A stretch of 64,000 bases of DNA from Peptostreptococcaceae bacterium VA2 (GCA_000686145.1 JMMB01000007.1:1612001-1676000); one strand, 5' to 3'. Positions 1 through 10,114 are shown, numbered from the stretch's first letter. Notes: generated by a model not told the origin, from the sequence alone. Program-made: numbers and translations.

Positions 1-1768
1 AAAAGCAATGAAAGAAAATAGCCCAAAGGTACATGACAATGATACTAACATAGTTCATCATTTTAAACTTAGAAATGGAAATGTTGAAAGGTCGTTTGAA
101 GATTGTGATGTAATAGTTGAAAACGAATATGTTGTTCCACAGGTTGACCATGCTTTTTTACAACCTGAAAGTGGAGTAGCAAAAATTGATGAAAAAGGCA
201 AAATAATATTATACACTGCAACTCAATATCCACATTTTGATGTATGTGAAATAGCACAGGCATTGCAAATGGATGAAAAACAAGTGAAAATAATAAACTG
301 TGCAGTTGGAGGTGCTTTTGGAGGAAGAGAAGATATAACAATGCAAATTCATCTATCTCTTGCAGCAAAAGTATTAAAAAGACCAATTAAAACTACCTAT
401 TCTAGAGAAGAGTCATTTATAGCACATTCAAAAAGACATTCAATGATTATGAAATATAAAACCGGAGCAACTAAAGATGGAAAATTAAAAGCATTAAAAG
501 TTACTATAATAGGGGACACTGGTGCCTATGCATCCTGGGCAATAAATGTATTAAGAAAAGCAGGAGTACATGCAACTGGACCTTATGAAATAGAAAATGT
601 ATGTGTAGATAGTTACGCAGTATATACAAATAATCCATTTAGTGGCGCTATGAGAGGCTTTGGAGCAACACAAGTTCCAATAGCTTATGAACAACAAATG
701 GATATAATAGCAAATAAGCTAAATATAGACCCTATAGAATTTAGACTAAAAAACATATTTAAAAAAGGAAGCAAAACAGCTACTAATCAAATATTAAAAG
801 AAAGTGTACCACTTGAAAAATGTATAAATGAAGTTAAAAAACATATGGATTTTAGTAAAAAGGGATGCGGTATAGGAATAATGTTTTATGGAACAGGATA
901 TGGGAATGGATTTCCGGACGTTTCAAATGCAATAGCTAAAATAAATCAAGATGGAAAAGTAGAAATATATATTGGAGCAACTGAAGTAGGGCAAGGTGCA
1001 AAAACTATAATGAGTCAAATAGGAGCAGAGGTTTTAAAAATTAATGTAGAGGATATAATATTTGTAAACGAAGATACAGAAATAACTCCAGACTCTGGAA
1101 CAGCAGCGGCAAGTCGTCAAACTTACAATAGTGGAAATGCTGTAAAAATAGCTTGTGAAAAGCTAAAAGACGAAATAAATAAAAAATATGATATAAACAA
1201 CTGTAATTTAAAAGACGTATATAAGAATATTGATAAAGAACTTTTAATTAAAGAAGGATCTTTTAAAGCATATTCAACAATGATGGATGAAGAAACGGGT
1301 ATTGGAAACCCATATTGGCCATATACTTTTGGAGCTTGTGGAGTTGAAGTTGATGTAAACGAAGAAACTGGAGAAATTAAAATATTAAATGCAGTTGTAG
1401 CACAAGATGTAGGAAAAGCAATAAATCCTCATTTAATAGAAGGTCAAATAGATGGAGGCTTTGCTATGGGTGTTGGGTATACTTTAATGGAAGATTTAAA
1501 TGTTGTAAATGGAGAAATTAAAAATAACAGATTATCTAAATATATTATACCAACAGCACTAGATACAATAGACTTTAAGAAAATAATAGTAGAAGATGAG
1601 GAAAGTTCTGCACCGTTTGGAGCAAAGGGAATAGGTGAACCAGTAATGGTATATGTAGCCCCTGCAATTTTAAATGCAATCTCTAGTGCTAGTGGAATTA
1701 GGGTGAAAAAATTACCTGCGACACCTGATAATATAATTAAAAATATAAAAGAAAAAATGAAAATTTAA
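1..1768 (+). CDS. Molybdenum hydroxylase (xanthine dehydrogenase-type) molybdopterin-binding subunit, 5' end outside window
   Basis: This is the large molybdenum subunit of a xanthine dehydrogenase-family enzyme, which hydroxylates purines or other heterocycles. The frame is already open at base 2, so the ATG at base 8 is probably internal. About 586 residues are visible, whereas family members have roughly 750 or more. Counting from that ATG, GGAFGGRED lies near residues 101-109, GAMRGFGATQ near 213-222, and GAKGIGEP, with the catalytic glutamate, near residue 545. The neighbouring purine permease supports purine catabolism. The selenium-dependent hydroxylase maturation genes at 54.8-57.1 kb may serve this enzyme, but two of them are broken. 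The exact substrate cannot be read from the sequence. Confidence 0.93.
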   Translation, partial: KAMKENSPKVHDNDTNIVHHFKLRNGNVERSFEDCDVIVENEYVVPQVDHAFLQPESGVAKIDEKGKIILYTATQYPHFDVCEIAQALQMDEKQVKIINCAVGGAFGGREDITMQIHLSLAAKVLKRPIKTTYSREESFIAHSKRHSMIMKYKTGATKDGKLKALKVTIIGDTGAYASWAINVLRKAGVHATGPYEIENVCVDSYAVYTNNPFSGAMRGFGATQVPIAYEQQMDIIANKLNIDPIEFRLKNIFKKGSKTATNQILKESVPLEKCINEVKKHMDFSKKGCGIGIMFYGTGYGNGFPDVSNAIAKINQDGKVEIYIGATEVGQGAKTIMSQIGAEVLKINVEDIIFVNEDTEITPDSGTAAASRQTYNSGNAVKIACEKLKDEINKKYDINNCNLKDVYKNIDKELLIKEGSFKAYSTMMDEETGIGNPYWPYTFGACGVEVDVNEETGEIKILNAVVAQDVGKAINPHLIEGQIDGGFAMGVGYTLMEDLNVVNGEIKNNRLSKYIIPTALDTIDFKKIIVEDEESSAPFGAKGIGEPVMVYVAPAILNAISSASGIRVKKLPATPDNIIKNIKEKMKI

Positions 1769-1858
1769 ATCTTGATAAGATTAAATATTTATAAATTATC
1801 TCGTTGTTGATAATTACCATTAAAGCATATTTTATACTGAATAAATAAAGATAGTTGT

Positions 1859-1930
1859 TTAAGTTATATTAACTTAATTTATATACTATAAATAGCTAGC
1901 TGAAACTACTTACTTATAAAGTGAGAGTTT
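1859..1930 (+). promoter_or_regulatory. Two leader hairpins before the purine permease
   Basis: Bases 1859-1877 form an 8-bp inverted repeat around a 3-nt loop, followed by TTTATA. It could be a weak terminator for the upstream gene. Bases 1903-1930 form a second hairpin, AAACT-A-CTTAC paired with GTGAG-AGTTT around TTATAAA, ending 18 nt before the Shine-Dalgarno sequence. I do not see the conserved core of a purine riboswitch. The function of this leader is unknown. Confidence 0.35.
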
Positions 1931-1964
1931 AAGTATAGTAATAAAATTAGGAGGATTTGTGTAT

Positions 1965-3269
1965 ATGGAGTTTTTAGAAAAAAAGTTTAAGCTCACACAA
2001 CACAATACGAATGTAAAAACTGAAGTATTAGCAGGTATTACAACATTTATGACAATGGCATATATATTAGTTGTAAATGCTAATGTTTTAGGCGATGCAG
2101 GCATGGATAAAGGTGCGGTGTTTGCAGCAACTGCAATATCAGCATTTATAGGTACTATGCTTATGGGATTACTTGCAAATTATCCAATAGCACTAGCACC
2201 AGGTATGGGGCTTAACGCATTTTTCGCTTATACAGTAGTTATATCAATGGGACACAGTTGGCAATTTGCATTGTGTGCAGTATTTATTGAAGGGATAATA
2301 TTTATATTACTTACAATTACAAATATACGTGAAGAAATAATAAACTGCATACCACCATTACTGAAACATGCAGTTACTGCAGGTATAGGACTATTCATTG
2401 CTTTTATAGGATTAGTAAATTCTGGAATTGTAGAACAAGGGGGTGCCATATTAACCCTTGGAAGTATGAAAACACCATTAGTATTATTGTCAGTATTAGG
2501 GCTTATAATAGCAGCAGTACTTATGTGCAAAAATGTAAAAGGTGCATTTTTATTATCTATGGTAATAACAGCTGCGATTGGAATGGTATGTGGATTAGTA
2601 GAAATTCCCAAAGCTTTAGTCTCAACTATACCATCTTTAGAACCAATATTTTTAAAAGCATTTTCAGTAAATACATCACAAATATTTAGTTTTGATATGA
2701 TAGTAGTAGTATTTACGTTCTTATTTGTTGATTTATTTGATACTGTAGGTTGCTTAGTTGGAGTTGCGTCAAAGGGAAATCTTTTAAATGAGGATGGGAC
2801 TCTACCTCGTGCTAAAGAAGCTTTACTTGCAGATGCAATAGGAACAACAGTGGGAGCACTTCTTGGGACTTCTACAGTTACATCTTATGTTGAAAGTTCA
2901 GCAGGAATAGCAGAGGGTGGAAGAACAGGACTTACAGCAGTAACTACTGGATTCTTATTTTTAGTATCTCTATTCTTCGCACCGATATTTACAGCAATAC
3001 CACCTCAAGCAACAGGGCCTATATTGGTATTAGTTGGAGTATTGATGGCAAGTTCTGTACTTGAAATAAACTTTAAAGACCCAACAGATGCAATACCTGC
3101 ATTTTTGACATTTACAATGATGCCACTTGCTTATAGTATAGCCGATGGTATCATATTTGGTATAATATCTTACACTATACTTAAATTTGTATGTGGTCAA
3201 AAGGAAAAAGTTAACTTGTCGCTTGTAGTTTTAAGTATATTATTCATATGTAAATTTATATTCTTATAA
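1965..3269 (+). CDS. NCS2/AzgA-type guanine/hypoxanthine permease
   Basis: A multi-spanning membrane transporter of the AzgA/PbuG branch of purine permeases, importing guanine, hypoxanthine or adenine by proton symport. The N-terminal TTFMTMAYILVVN stretch and PGMGLNAFFAY are typical of the branch, as is the length of about 435 residues with 12 or more hydrophobic segments. AGGAGG lies at 1949-1954. ATG at 1965 is 10 nt away, while an in-frame GTG at 1959 is only 4 nt away; I prefer the ATG. The preceding gene is a xanthine dehydrogenase-type subunit, so uptake and oxidation of purines may be linked. A strong terminator follows at once. Confidence 0.9.
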   Translation: MEFLEKKFKLTQHNTNVKTEVLAGITTFMTMAYILVVNANVLGDAGMDKGAVFAATAISAFIGTMLMGLLANYPIALAPGMGLNAFFAYTVVISMGHSWQFALCAVFIEGIIFILLTITNIREEIINCIPPLLKHAVTAGIGLFIAFIGLVNSGIVEQGGAILTLGSMKTPLVLLSVLGLIIAAVLMCKNVKGAFLLSMVITAAIGMVCGLVEIPKALVSTIPSLEPIFLKAFSVNTSQIFSFDMIVVVFTFLFVDLFDTVGCLVGVASKGNLLNEDGTLPRAKEALLADAIGTTVGALLGTSTVTSYVESSAGIAEGGRTGLTAVTTGFLFLVSLFFAPIFTAIPPQATGPILVLVGVLMASSVLEINFKDPTDAIPAFLTFTMMPLAYSIADGIIFGIISYTILKFVCGQKEKVNLSLVVLSILFICKFIFL

Positions 3270-3270
3270 A

Positions 3271-3305
3271 AAAGTCTCCTTTGACATCAAAGGAGACTTT
3301 TTAAA
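3271..3305 (+). terminator. Intrinsic terminator after the purine permease
   Basis: A perfect 12-bp stem, AAGTCTCCTTTG paired with CAAAGGAGACTT around ACAT, is followed by a T run. It sits just after the permease stop codon. Confidence 0.92.
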
Positions 3306-3430
3306 ATTCACGCAAACGTGAAATTAAAAGTAGAAAATTATAGTAATAAATACATAAAAAATGATATTATTAACTTAAGTAAAAATTAAAATATAAAAAA
3401 TGCTACAAATTTGGAAAAGGAGAAAATTAC

Positions 3431-4462
3431 ATGTATAGCTTAAAAAATGATTATAGCGAAGGGGCTCATCCTCAAATACTAGAAGCTTTAGTAAAAACAA
3501 ATTTAGAACAAGATGCAGGTTATGGTGAAGATAAATATTGTCAAGAAGCTATCGAATTAATAAAAGAAAAATTACAAAATGATAATGTGGATATTCACTT
3601 TATTCCAGGGGGAACTCAAACAAATTTGATTTCTGTAGCAGCATTTTTAAAATCACACGAGGCATGTATTGCTGCAAAAACTGGACATATATTTGCAAAT
3701 GAGACTGGTGCAATAGAAGCTACAGGGCATAAGGTAATTGCTGTTGATACTGAAGATGGAAAATTAAGAAAAGAAAATATTTTATCTGTTCTTAAATCGT
3801 ATACAAATGAACATGTTGTAAAGCCAAAGTTAGTTTATATTTCAAATTCAACAGAAATAGGAACTATATATAACAAAAAAGAACTACAAGAATTAAAAGA
3901 AGTTTGTATGGAAAATAAATTATTATTATACATGGATGGAGCTAGACTTGGATCTGCTTTGGCTTGTGAAGAAAACGATTTAAAACTTTGTGATTTTTCA
4001 GAGTTAACAGATGCTTTTTACATAGGTGGAACTAAAAATGGTGCTCTCATAGGAGAGGTATTAGTAATTTGCAATGATAATCTTAAAGAAGACTTTAGAT
4101 ATCACTTAAAGCAAAGAGGTGCTTTGCTTGCTAAAGGAAGATTATTAGGAATACAGTTTACAGAACTATTTAGAGATAACTTATTTTTTGAAATAGGAAA
4201 ATATGAAAATGATATGGCTGATATTTTAAGAGCTGGAATAAATGAGTTAGGATATAAGTTTTTAGTGAATTCACCTTCTAATCAGATTTTCCCAATAATG
4301 CCTAATACGGTAATTGAGAAACTTCAAGAAAAGTATTCTTTTATAATATGGGGAAGTGAAGACGAAGAAAATTCGTCTATTAGACTTGTAACTTCTTGGG
4401 CTACAAATAAAGAAGTTGTTATGGGATTTGTAGACGAGTTAAAAAAGATTACTAAGGGGTAA
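3431..4462 (+). CDS. ltaE: Low-specificity L-threonine aldolase family (beta-eliminating lyase fold)
   Basis: A PLP enzyme that cleaves threonine or allo-threonine to glycine and acetaldehyde. The 343-residue length is typical. Family landmarks are FIPGGTQTNL near residue 57, the MDGARLGSAL segment near residue 169 that binds the cofactor, and GGTKNGAL near residue 200, whose lysine should carry PLP. AAAAGGAG precedes the ATG by about 8 nt. The gene stands alone between a terminator and a 147-bp gap. The acetaldehyde product is also an intermediate of the eut pathway, but there is no direct link. The close paralog phenylserine aldolase cannot be excluded. Confidence 0.88.
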   Translation: MYSLKNDYSEGAHPQILEALVKTNLEQDAGYGEDKYCQEAIELIKEKLQNDNVDIHFIPGGTQTNLISVAAFLKSHEACIAAKTGHIFANETGAIEATGHKVIAVDTEDGKLRKENILSVLKSYTNEHVVKPKLVYISNSTEIGTIYNKKELQELKEVCMENKLLLYMDGARLGSALACEENDLKLCDFSELTDAFYIGGTKNGALIGEVLVICNDNLKEDFRYHLKQRGALLAKGRLLGIQFTELFRDNLFFEIGKYENDMADILRAGINELGYKFLVNSPSNQIFPIMPNTVIEKLQEKYSFIIWGSEDEENSSIRLVTSWATNKEVVMGFVDELKKITKG

Positions 4463-4609
4463 TAAGTTGGGATTATTACAATGATAGGTAAGATTGTGAA
4501 ATTGAGCATAGTTTAAATCATAAACATTTTTAAGCCTCTTTCATATATATAATAAGATAGTCCTATTTTATAGAACTTGATATAAAGATATATTAATGGA
4601 GGTTTTATT

Positions 4610-5890
4610 TTGAACTATAGATATTTATTTGAGGGAATAGAAACACCTGTGAAATTAAAAAATGGGTTGTTACAAATACCTGTAAACTTTGATAATGGTG
4701 CTACAACGCCACCATTAAAAAGTGTAGTAAAAGAAATTATGGAAAATGCACTAACATACGGACCAGTAGCTAGAGGTGCTGGTCAAAAAGGAGATTTATG
4801 TACTGAAAAGTATGAGAAATCTAGAGAAAAAGTATTAGATTTTTTCAATTTAAAACAAAGCAATACGCATACAGTAATTTATACAAAAAATACAACTGAA
4901 TCTTTAAACTTATTATCGAATGTACTAATAAAAAATAAACATGAGAAAGTATTAACGACTAGAATGGAACATCATGCAAATGATCTACCTTGGAGGAATA
5001 CTGCAACAGTTGAGTATGTTGATGTTGATAAATTAGGTAGAATAAATATAAAAGATATAGAAGCTAAATTAATTGCAAATAAAGGGGAAATAAAATATGT
5101 AAGTATAACTGGTGCATCTAACGTAACAGGTTATATTAACCCTATACATGATATAGCTAAAATTTGTCACAGACATGATGCTAAAATAATTGTGGATGGT
5201 GCACAACTTATAGCTCATAAGAAAATAGATATGAAAGGTCAAAATCATTTAGAAGGAATCGATTTTTTAGTGTTCTCAGGGCATAAAGCTTATGCACCTT
5301 TTGGAAGTGGTGCAATAGTAGGATTAACTGAAGAATTGTCAAATATAAATCCATTTTTAAGAGGTGGAGGATGTGTAGATACTGTATCTGATTATGATGT
5401 AATATGGGATACACCATCAGAACTTCATGAAGCTGGAACTTCAAATTTCTTAGGAGTTATGGCAATGGTAAGGGCTTTAGAGAATTTACAACTAATTGGA
5501 TTTGAAAAAATATATAATCATGAAATGGAAATTAAAAATTATTTGATAAGAAATATGAAAAAAATCGAAGGTGTAAATATTTATGGAGATATTGAAAATA
5601 GTGAAGATAGACTAGGTGTAATAACTTTTAATGTAGAAAAAATACCATTTGATGAATTAGCACGTATATTTGCTGATAAATTTGGAATAGCTTTAAGGTA
5701 TGGAAAGTTTTGTGCACACCCTTATGTAAATAGATTATTAGGCTTAAGTGATGCAGATGCGTATATACATTCTACTGATGAAGAATTAGAAAACTTTGGG
5801 ATGGTAAGATTAAGCTTAGGTTTGTATAATACTATAGAAGAAGCAAACTTATTCATATTGGCATTAAAATATATAGTTAAAAAATATTAA
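4610..5890 (+). CDS. Class V aminotransferase, cysteine desulfurase-like
   Basis: A PLP-dependent enzyme of the cysteine desulfurase/SufS group, which would remove sulfur from cysteine to form a protein persulfide. The start is TTG at 4610, with GGAGG at 4598-4602. FSGHKAYAPFGSG near residues 222-234 holds the PLP lysine. RYGKFCAHP near residues 363-371 aligns with the catalytic-cysteine loop (RSGHHCAQP type) of SufS. No iron-sulfur scaffold gene such as sufU or iscU adjoins it, so it may supply sulfur for another purpose. A bidirectional-looking terminator follows. Confidence 0.85.
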   Translation: MNYRYLFEGIETPVKLKNGLLQIPVNFDNGATTPPLKSVVKEIMENALTYGPVARGAGQKGDLCTEKYEKSREKVLDFFNLKQSNTHTVIYTKNTTESLNLLSNVLIKNKHEKVLTTRMEHHANDLPWRNTATVEYVDVDKLGRINIKDIEAKLIANKGEIKYVSITGASNVTGYINPIHDIAKICHRHDAKIIVDGAQLIAHKKIDMKGQNHLEGIDFLVFSGHKAYAPFGSGAIVGLTEELSNINPFLRGGGCVDTVSDYDVIWDTPSELHEAGTSNFLGVMAMVRALENLQLIGFEKIYNHEMEIKNYLIRNMKKIEGVNIYGDIENSEDRLGVITFNVEKIPFDELARIFADKFGIALRYGKFCAHPYVNRLLGLSDADAYIHSTDEELENFGMVRLSLGLYNTIEEANLFILALKYIVKKY

Positions 5891-5897
5891 ATATATA

Positions 5898-5942
5898 AAA
5901 AATAAGATGGTAGCCAAAAATATGCTGCCATCTTATTTTTTA
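5898..5942 (+). terminator. Intrinsic terminator after the class V aminotransferase
   Basis: A long stem (AATAAGATGGTAGC with GCTGCCATCTTATT, one G-U pair) is flanked by A and T runs. Confidence 0.9.
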
Positions 5943-6007
5943 TATATCTATAGAATACTGTGTTATAATAGATAATACTATAATGACTATAAGAAAGAGA
6001 GTAATAA

Positions 6008-7453
6008 ATGACAAAAGTAAATTTTAAAGATTATAAATTAAGCAATGAAATATTAAAGGCAATTGACATATTAAATTTTAAAAACCCAACAAATGTACAA
6101 GAACAAGTTATACCAGTTGCGCTTCAAAAGAAAGATATACTTGTTAAATCACAAACTGGAAGTGGAAAAACAGCAGCTTTTGCAATACCAGTCTGTGAAT
6201 TAGTTGATTGGAATGAAAATAAACCACAAGCTTTAATACTAACGCCAACTAGAGAACTTGCAATTCAAGTTAAAGAAGACGTATTTAATATAGGTAGATT
6301 TAAAAGAATAAAAGTACCAGCACTTTACGGAAAATCTTCTTTTGCTATGCAAGAAAAAGAACTTAAGCAAAAAACTCACGTAGCAGTTGGAACTCCAGGT
6401 AGAGTAATTGATCATATTACTCAAGGTACGTTATTTACAGATAATATTAAATATCTTGTAATAGATGAAGCTGATGAGATGCTTAATATGGGATTTATTG
6501 AACAAATAGAAGAAATTATAAGTTCACTACCAAAAGAACGTGTTACTATGTTATTCTCAGCTACTATGCCAGAAGATATAGACAATTTATCTAAAAAATA
6601 TATGAACAATCCTACAAAGATAGAAATTCAATCAAAAACTGTAACAGTAGATAGAATACAGCAAGATGGATATAAGATAGAAGAAACAGGAAAATTAAAC
6701 TTATTAAAAGAAGTTACTATAATAGAAAATCCGGACAGTTGTGTAATATTTTGTAATACCCAAGAAAAAGTAGATACACTTTGCCGTGAATTAAATAAAG
6801 CTAGTTATCCATGTGATAAAATTCATGGTGGAATGGAACAAGATGATAGAATAAAAGTTATGTCTAACTTTAAAAAGGGATATTTTAGATATTTAATAGC
6901 TACAGATGTAGCAGCTAGAGGAATAGACATAGATAACATAACTCATGTAATAAACTATGATGTACCAAAAGGAAAAGAAAACTATGTTCATAGAATAGGT
7001 AGAACTGGACGTGGTGGAAAAAGTGGTAGAGCTATAACTTTTGTAACTAACAGAGATAGTGGTCGTTTAAGTGATATACATGAGTATACAGGAAAAGAAC
7101 TTACATTAAAAAGAAATCCAAGTAAAAAATTAGTAGAAGACTTAAGAAAAGATTTTGAGTACAAGCTAAAACTAAAGCCTCAAGTTAAAGAAGATAAGGG
7201 TTCTAAGCTAAGTGAAGAGATTATTAAACTTCATATAAATGCAGGTAAGAAAACTAAAATGAGACCAGTTGATATAGTTGGAACTCTTTGTAGTATAGAT
7301 GGTATAACTGCTGATGATATAGGTGTTATTAATGTACTTGATGTATCAACTTTTGTAGAAGTATTAAATAATAAAGGCGAAATTGTACTAAAAGAATTAC
7401 AAACTAAAAATATAAAAGGTAGACCACGTAGAGTTACTAAAGCAGAAATGTAA
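6008..7453 (+). CDS. dbpA: DEAD-box ATP-dependent RNA helicase, DbpA type
   Basis: A 481-residue RNA helicase with all core motifs in order: Q motif, SQTGSGKT (near 48), PTRELA (near 81), TPGR (near 129), DEAD (near 154), SAT (near 185), ARGID (near 301) and [10 protein letters not shown] (near 327). The C-terminal 75 residues resemble the DbpA RNA-binding domain ([19 protein letters not shown]), which in known members targets a 23S rRNA hairpin during large-subunit assembly. The ATG has GAAAGAGAG upstream. It is monocistronic, with a probable short terminator. Role by family: ribosome biogenesis or cold tolerance. Confidence 0.92.
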   Translation: MTKVNFKDYKLSNEILKAIDILNFKNPTNVQEQVIPVALQKKDILVKSQTGSGKTAAFAIPVCELVDWNENKPQALILTPTRELAIQVKEDVFNIGRFKRIKVPALYGKSSFAMQEKELKQKTHVAVGTPGRVIDHITQGTLFTDNIKYLVIDEADEMLNMGFIEQIEEIISSLPKERVTMLFSATMPEDIDNLSKKYMNNPTKIEIQSKTVTVDRIQQDGYKIEETGKLNLLKEVTIIENPDSCVIFCNTQEKVDTLCRELNKASYPCDKIHGGMEQDDRIKVMSNFKKGYFRYLIATDVAARGIDIDNITHVINYDVPKGKENYVHRIGRTGRGGKSGRAITFVTNRDSGRLSDIHEYTGKELTLKRNPSKKLVEDLRKDFEYKLKLKPQVKEDKGSKLSEEIIKLHINAGKKTKMRPVDIVGTLCSIDGITADDIGVINVLDVSTFVEVLNNKGEIVLKELQTKNIKGRPRRVTKAEM

Positions 7454-7489
7454 TTTATAAAAAGATAGATAAAATGTATTTGACTAAGA

Positions 7490-7513
7490 AAGTACCATAG
7501 AGGTGCTTTTTTT
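7490..7513 (+). terminator. Probable terminator after dbpA
   Basis: A 7-bp stem (AAGTACC with GGTGCTT, one G-U) around ATAGA is followed by five more T residues. Confidence 0.65.
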
Positions 7514-7643
7514 AGTTCAAGCCTATAAAAATATGTAAAAATCACAAAGAAAAAGTGTTATATAAACAATATGGTATAATAAGGAATGTATGATAATCCT
7601 GATTCTTATATAATATAAACTTATTTAGTGCATTTTTAAATAT

Positions 7644-7817
7644 GGTGTACAAATTGGAGCTAGCATATCTTCTAAGTTAGGACGACTAATAAACTTAAAA
7701 GGTATGGACCATACTATACTTATAATAAGTGGTGTAAGTAGTGGATTTGGAGTAGTATTTGGAACTCCTACTGCAGGCACAGTATTTGGATTAGAGGTAA
7801 GTATCACAAGAAAATAG
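7644..7817 (+). pseudogene. Remnant of a ClC-family chloride channel/transporter
   Basis: In one frame this stretch reads GVQIGASISSKLGRL, then ISGVSSGFGVVFGTPTAG, then TVFGLEVS, and stops at 7815-7817. The spacing and residues match the central ClC pattern (QxGA near helix F, GxxAGFxxxFxxPxAGxxFxxE at helices H/I). Only about 57 of more than 400 codons remain, with no start codon and no continuation on either side. This is a decayed internal fragment, not an expressed gene. The call rests on motif recognition alone. Confidence 0.72.
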
Positions 7818-7991
7818 TATATTTAAGTAAATATAGAATTAGTTAAAATCACTTAGAAAAAACTTTAATAGATATTTTAAATATACTTAAATAAATTATT
7901 ATGTTGCAATATATAATTAGGTGTTTGCTAAAACTTAGTCGCTTTTATTATAAAATTCTGTTATAATAAAATAGCTTTAATAAAGAAAGAG

Positions 7992-8645
7992 GTGTTTATC
8001 ATAGATAATTATAAAACTAAAGAAAATAAGTATGAAACTCAAGGTAATGTTACTTTTATAAATATACTTAAAAAGAATAATACTGAACTTGTTGCTAAAA
8101 TAGATACAGAAGACTTAGAAAAAGTTCAAGCTATGGGAACTTGGTTCGCAGAATGGCACAAAGATTTCAATAGTTACTTAGTTCAAAACTTAACTGTAAC
8201 TAAAGTAGATAAGAGATTAAAAAGCAATAAAAGAAATATCCAATCTGTAATACTAGATACTGAAACTAAGGCTCCAATTAAACATATAAATGGAGATACA
8301 TTAGATAATAGAAAATGCAACTTACAATTAGTAGATAGAAAAGAAAAAAATGAATATGAAACTATAGATAACGATACTATAGCAGTAATATTAAAAGATA
8401 GATATGGAAAAGAACAAGCTAAAGCTTTAATATCATCTAAGGATTTAGACAGAGTTATAAATAAAAAGTATACTTGGTTATACCATAAAGGATATAAGCA
8501 ACCTCAAGTAATTGCTCATACTCCTAACGGTAAAGTAAACCTAGAAGATGTTATAATGAAGCCAAGTGAAAATATGAGAGTACATCATATAAACTTAAAT
8601 CCATTAGATAACAGAAGAAAAAATTTAGAAAATAAGCAAAAGTAG
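7992..8645 (+). CDS. Small protein with two HNH-like LDNR motifs
   Basis: A soluble protein of about 215 residues with an internal duplication. Each half ends in a motif of the form H-x-N-x(2-3)-LDNR-x2-NL: HINGDTLDNRKCNL near residue 97 and HHINLNPLDNRRKNL near residue 198. This resembles the HNH half-site of AP2/HNH homing-type nucleases. An AP2-like strand pattern precedes each copy. Nuclease or DNA-binding activity is inferred only. The start is odd: GTG at 7992 overlaps the AGAGGTG ribosome site, while in-frame ATA at 8001 has ideal spacing. A promoter-like TATAAT lies at 7962-7967 and a terminator follows. No mobile-element genes flank it. Confidence 0.72.
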   Translation: MFIIDNYKTKENKYETQGNVTFINILKKNNTELVAKIDTEDLEKVQAMGTWFAEWHKDFNSYLVQNLTVTKVDKRLKSNKRNIQSVILDTETKAPIKHINGDTLDNRKCNLQLVDRKEKNEYETIDNDTIAVILKDRYGKEQAKALISSKDLDRVINKKYTWLYHKGYKQPQVIAHTPNGKVNLEDVIMKPSENMRVHHINLNPLDNRRKNLENKQK

Positions 8646-8662
8646 ATATAACTATAAATATA

Positions 8663-8697
8663 AGGTCATAGAGTTAAGATATCTCTATGACTTTTTG
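8663..8697 (+). terminator. Terminator after the HNH-like gene
   Basis: A 10-bp stem, GGTCATAGAG paired with CTCTATGACT, is followed by TTTT. Confidence 0.85.
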
Positions 8698-8790
8698 TAT
8701 ATTCAATTTACTGTGTATAGTTAGGTGTTTTAATGAATTATTGTATATGAAATATTAAAATAAGGAAAAATATCGCAAAACATGATATAA

Positions 8791-9129
8791 TCTAAAAGTA
8801 TTTCAAACTCAAAAGCACTAGTTGGAGATTTATTAAACATAACGCCTATGCTTACAGTTAAAGATGGATTAATTTATCAAGAAGGTAAAATAAGAGGAAA
8901 TAAGAAAATAATACCGAATATAGTAAATCGTATACAAGAAGTTTGTGGACCAAGTTTTAGTGAAAAAACTATAGCACTAGCTTGTGGAGAAAACTTAGAA
9001 GATAGAGAAAAATTAAAGCAATTAGTAGTAGAGAAACTAAATCCGAAGGAGTTAATTTTATTAACAATAAATCCTCCAATGTGTTCACATTCAGGGCCTG
9101 GTTTTATTGGAACAACGTGTTTTAAATAG
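8791..9129 (+). pseudogene. 5'-truncated degV paralog
   Basis: The frame opens after a TAA at 8788-8790 and reads from SNSKALVGDLLNITPMLTVKDG to the end of a DegV protein (SHSGPGFIGTTCFK). This matches the C-terminal domain of the intact neighbour from its GGRIS motif onward. The N-terminal lipid-binding domain, about 160 residues, is missing. No ribosome site is seen before the first ATG at 8848. It lies 21 bp upstream of an intact degV, which suggests a tandem duplication followed by deletion. Confidence 0.82.
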
Positions 9130-9150
9130 AAAGAAAAGGGAGCTTACAAA

Positions 9151-9996
9151 ATGAGTAATATTAAAATAGTGTGTGATACCATGAATGATGTTTTAAAAGA
9201 AGTAGTTGATAAGTATGATATAGAAGTAATTCCTACAATTATAATGTTTGAAGGAAAAGAATATAGAGCAGGTGTAGATATAAGTGGTGATGAGTTTTAT
9301 GGATTACTTAGAAATTCAGAGCAAATGCCATCAACATCTCAAATAACTTATACAACATATAAAGAAATATTTGAAAAGTATGTAAATGAAGGTAAAAAAG
9401 TGTTATATATGGTTGGTTCATCAGCTGCATCGGGAACGTATCAATCTGCCACTTTAGCAAAGAATGATATTGATGGTGAAATTCATATATTTGATACTTA
9501 TCAATTAAGTATAGGTGGCGGAATTTTAGTTAGTGAAGCTGGAAAAATGGTTGAAGAAGGTCATGATATAGAGTACATAATAAATAAATTAGAAGAATTT
9601 AAAGAAAAAGTAGATGTATATTTTTCAGTTGACTCTTTAGATTATTTACAAAAAGGTGGAAGAATATCTGGGACTAAGGCTGCAATAGGAACATTACTTA
9701 ATATAAAACCAGTATTAAAAATAGAAGATGGGTTAGTTAAACAAAAAACTCAAGTAAGAGGAAGTAAAAATATAGTTCCGGCATTGATACAACAATTAAA
9801 ATCAGAAATTGGAGATGACTTCTCAGATAAAGAGATTTATGTTGGATATGGAGATGACATAAGCAAGCGTGATAAATTTATAAAAAAAGTAAAAGAAGAA
9901 TTATCACCAAAAGATATACATACATTACAAATAGGTTCTTGTGTAGCTTGTCACTCTGGACCTAGTGTTTTAGGAATAGCATGTTTAAATAAATAA
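9151..9996 (+). CDS. DegV family fatty-acid-binding protein (FakB-like)
   Basis: A 281-residue DegV protein. Family members hold one fatty acid and present it to the kinase FakA for phosphorylation and entry into phospholipid. The N-terminal KIVCDT and PSTSQIT stretches, the GSSAASGTYQSA loop, the KGGRISGTKAAIGTLLNIKP segment and the terminal CHSGPSVLGIAC are all typical. AAAGGGAG precedes the ATG. No fakA lies in the window. The truncated paralog precedes it, and a convergent paralog lies downstream on the minus strand, so it probably belongs to a set with different fatty-acid preferences. Confidence 0.9.
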   Translation: MSNIKIVCDTMNDVLKEVVDKYDIEVIPTIIMFEGKEYRAGVDISGDEFYGLLRNSEQMPSTSQITYTTYKEIFEKYVNEGKKVLYMVGSSAASGTYQSATLAKNDIDGEIHIFDTYQLSIGGGILVSEAGKMVEEGHDIEYIINKLEEFKEKVDVYFSVDSLDYLQKGGRISGTKAAIGTLLNIKPVLKIEDGLVKQKTQVRGSKNIVPALIQQLKSEIGDDFSDKEIYVGYGDDISKRDKFIKKVKEELSPKDIHTLQIGSCVACHSGPSVLGIACLNK

Positions 9997-10114
9997 TATT
10001 TTTTATAATACAAAGTTATTACAATACCGCCCTAATATATAATTATGTTTGAAATAGTATTTTAATGAAATTATCATTTAAAGTCTTTAAAAAAGACTTT
10101 GCTTTTACAAATAT

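Noticed and set aside
3306-3323. Small palindrome TTCACG-CAAA-CGTGAA before the threonine aldolase gene
   Set aside because: It lies just after a terminator and far from the start codon. No second copy or promoter relation supports an operator.
7591-7604. ATAATCCTGAT resembling the 5' end of a purine riboswitch
   Set aside because: The rest of the conserved core and the paired P1 stem are absent, and it leads into a dead ClC fragment.
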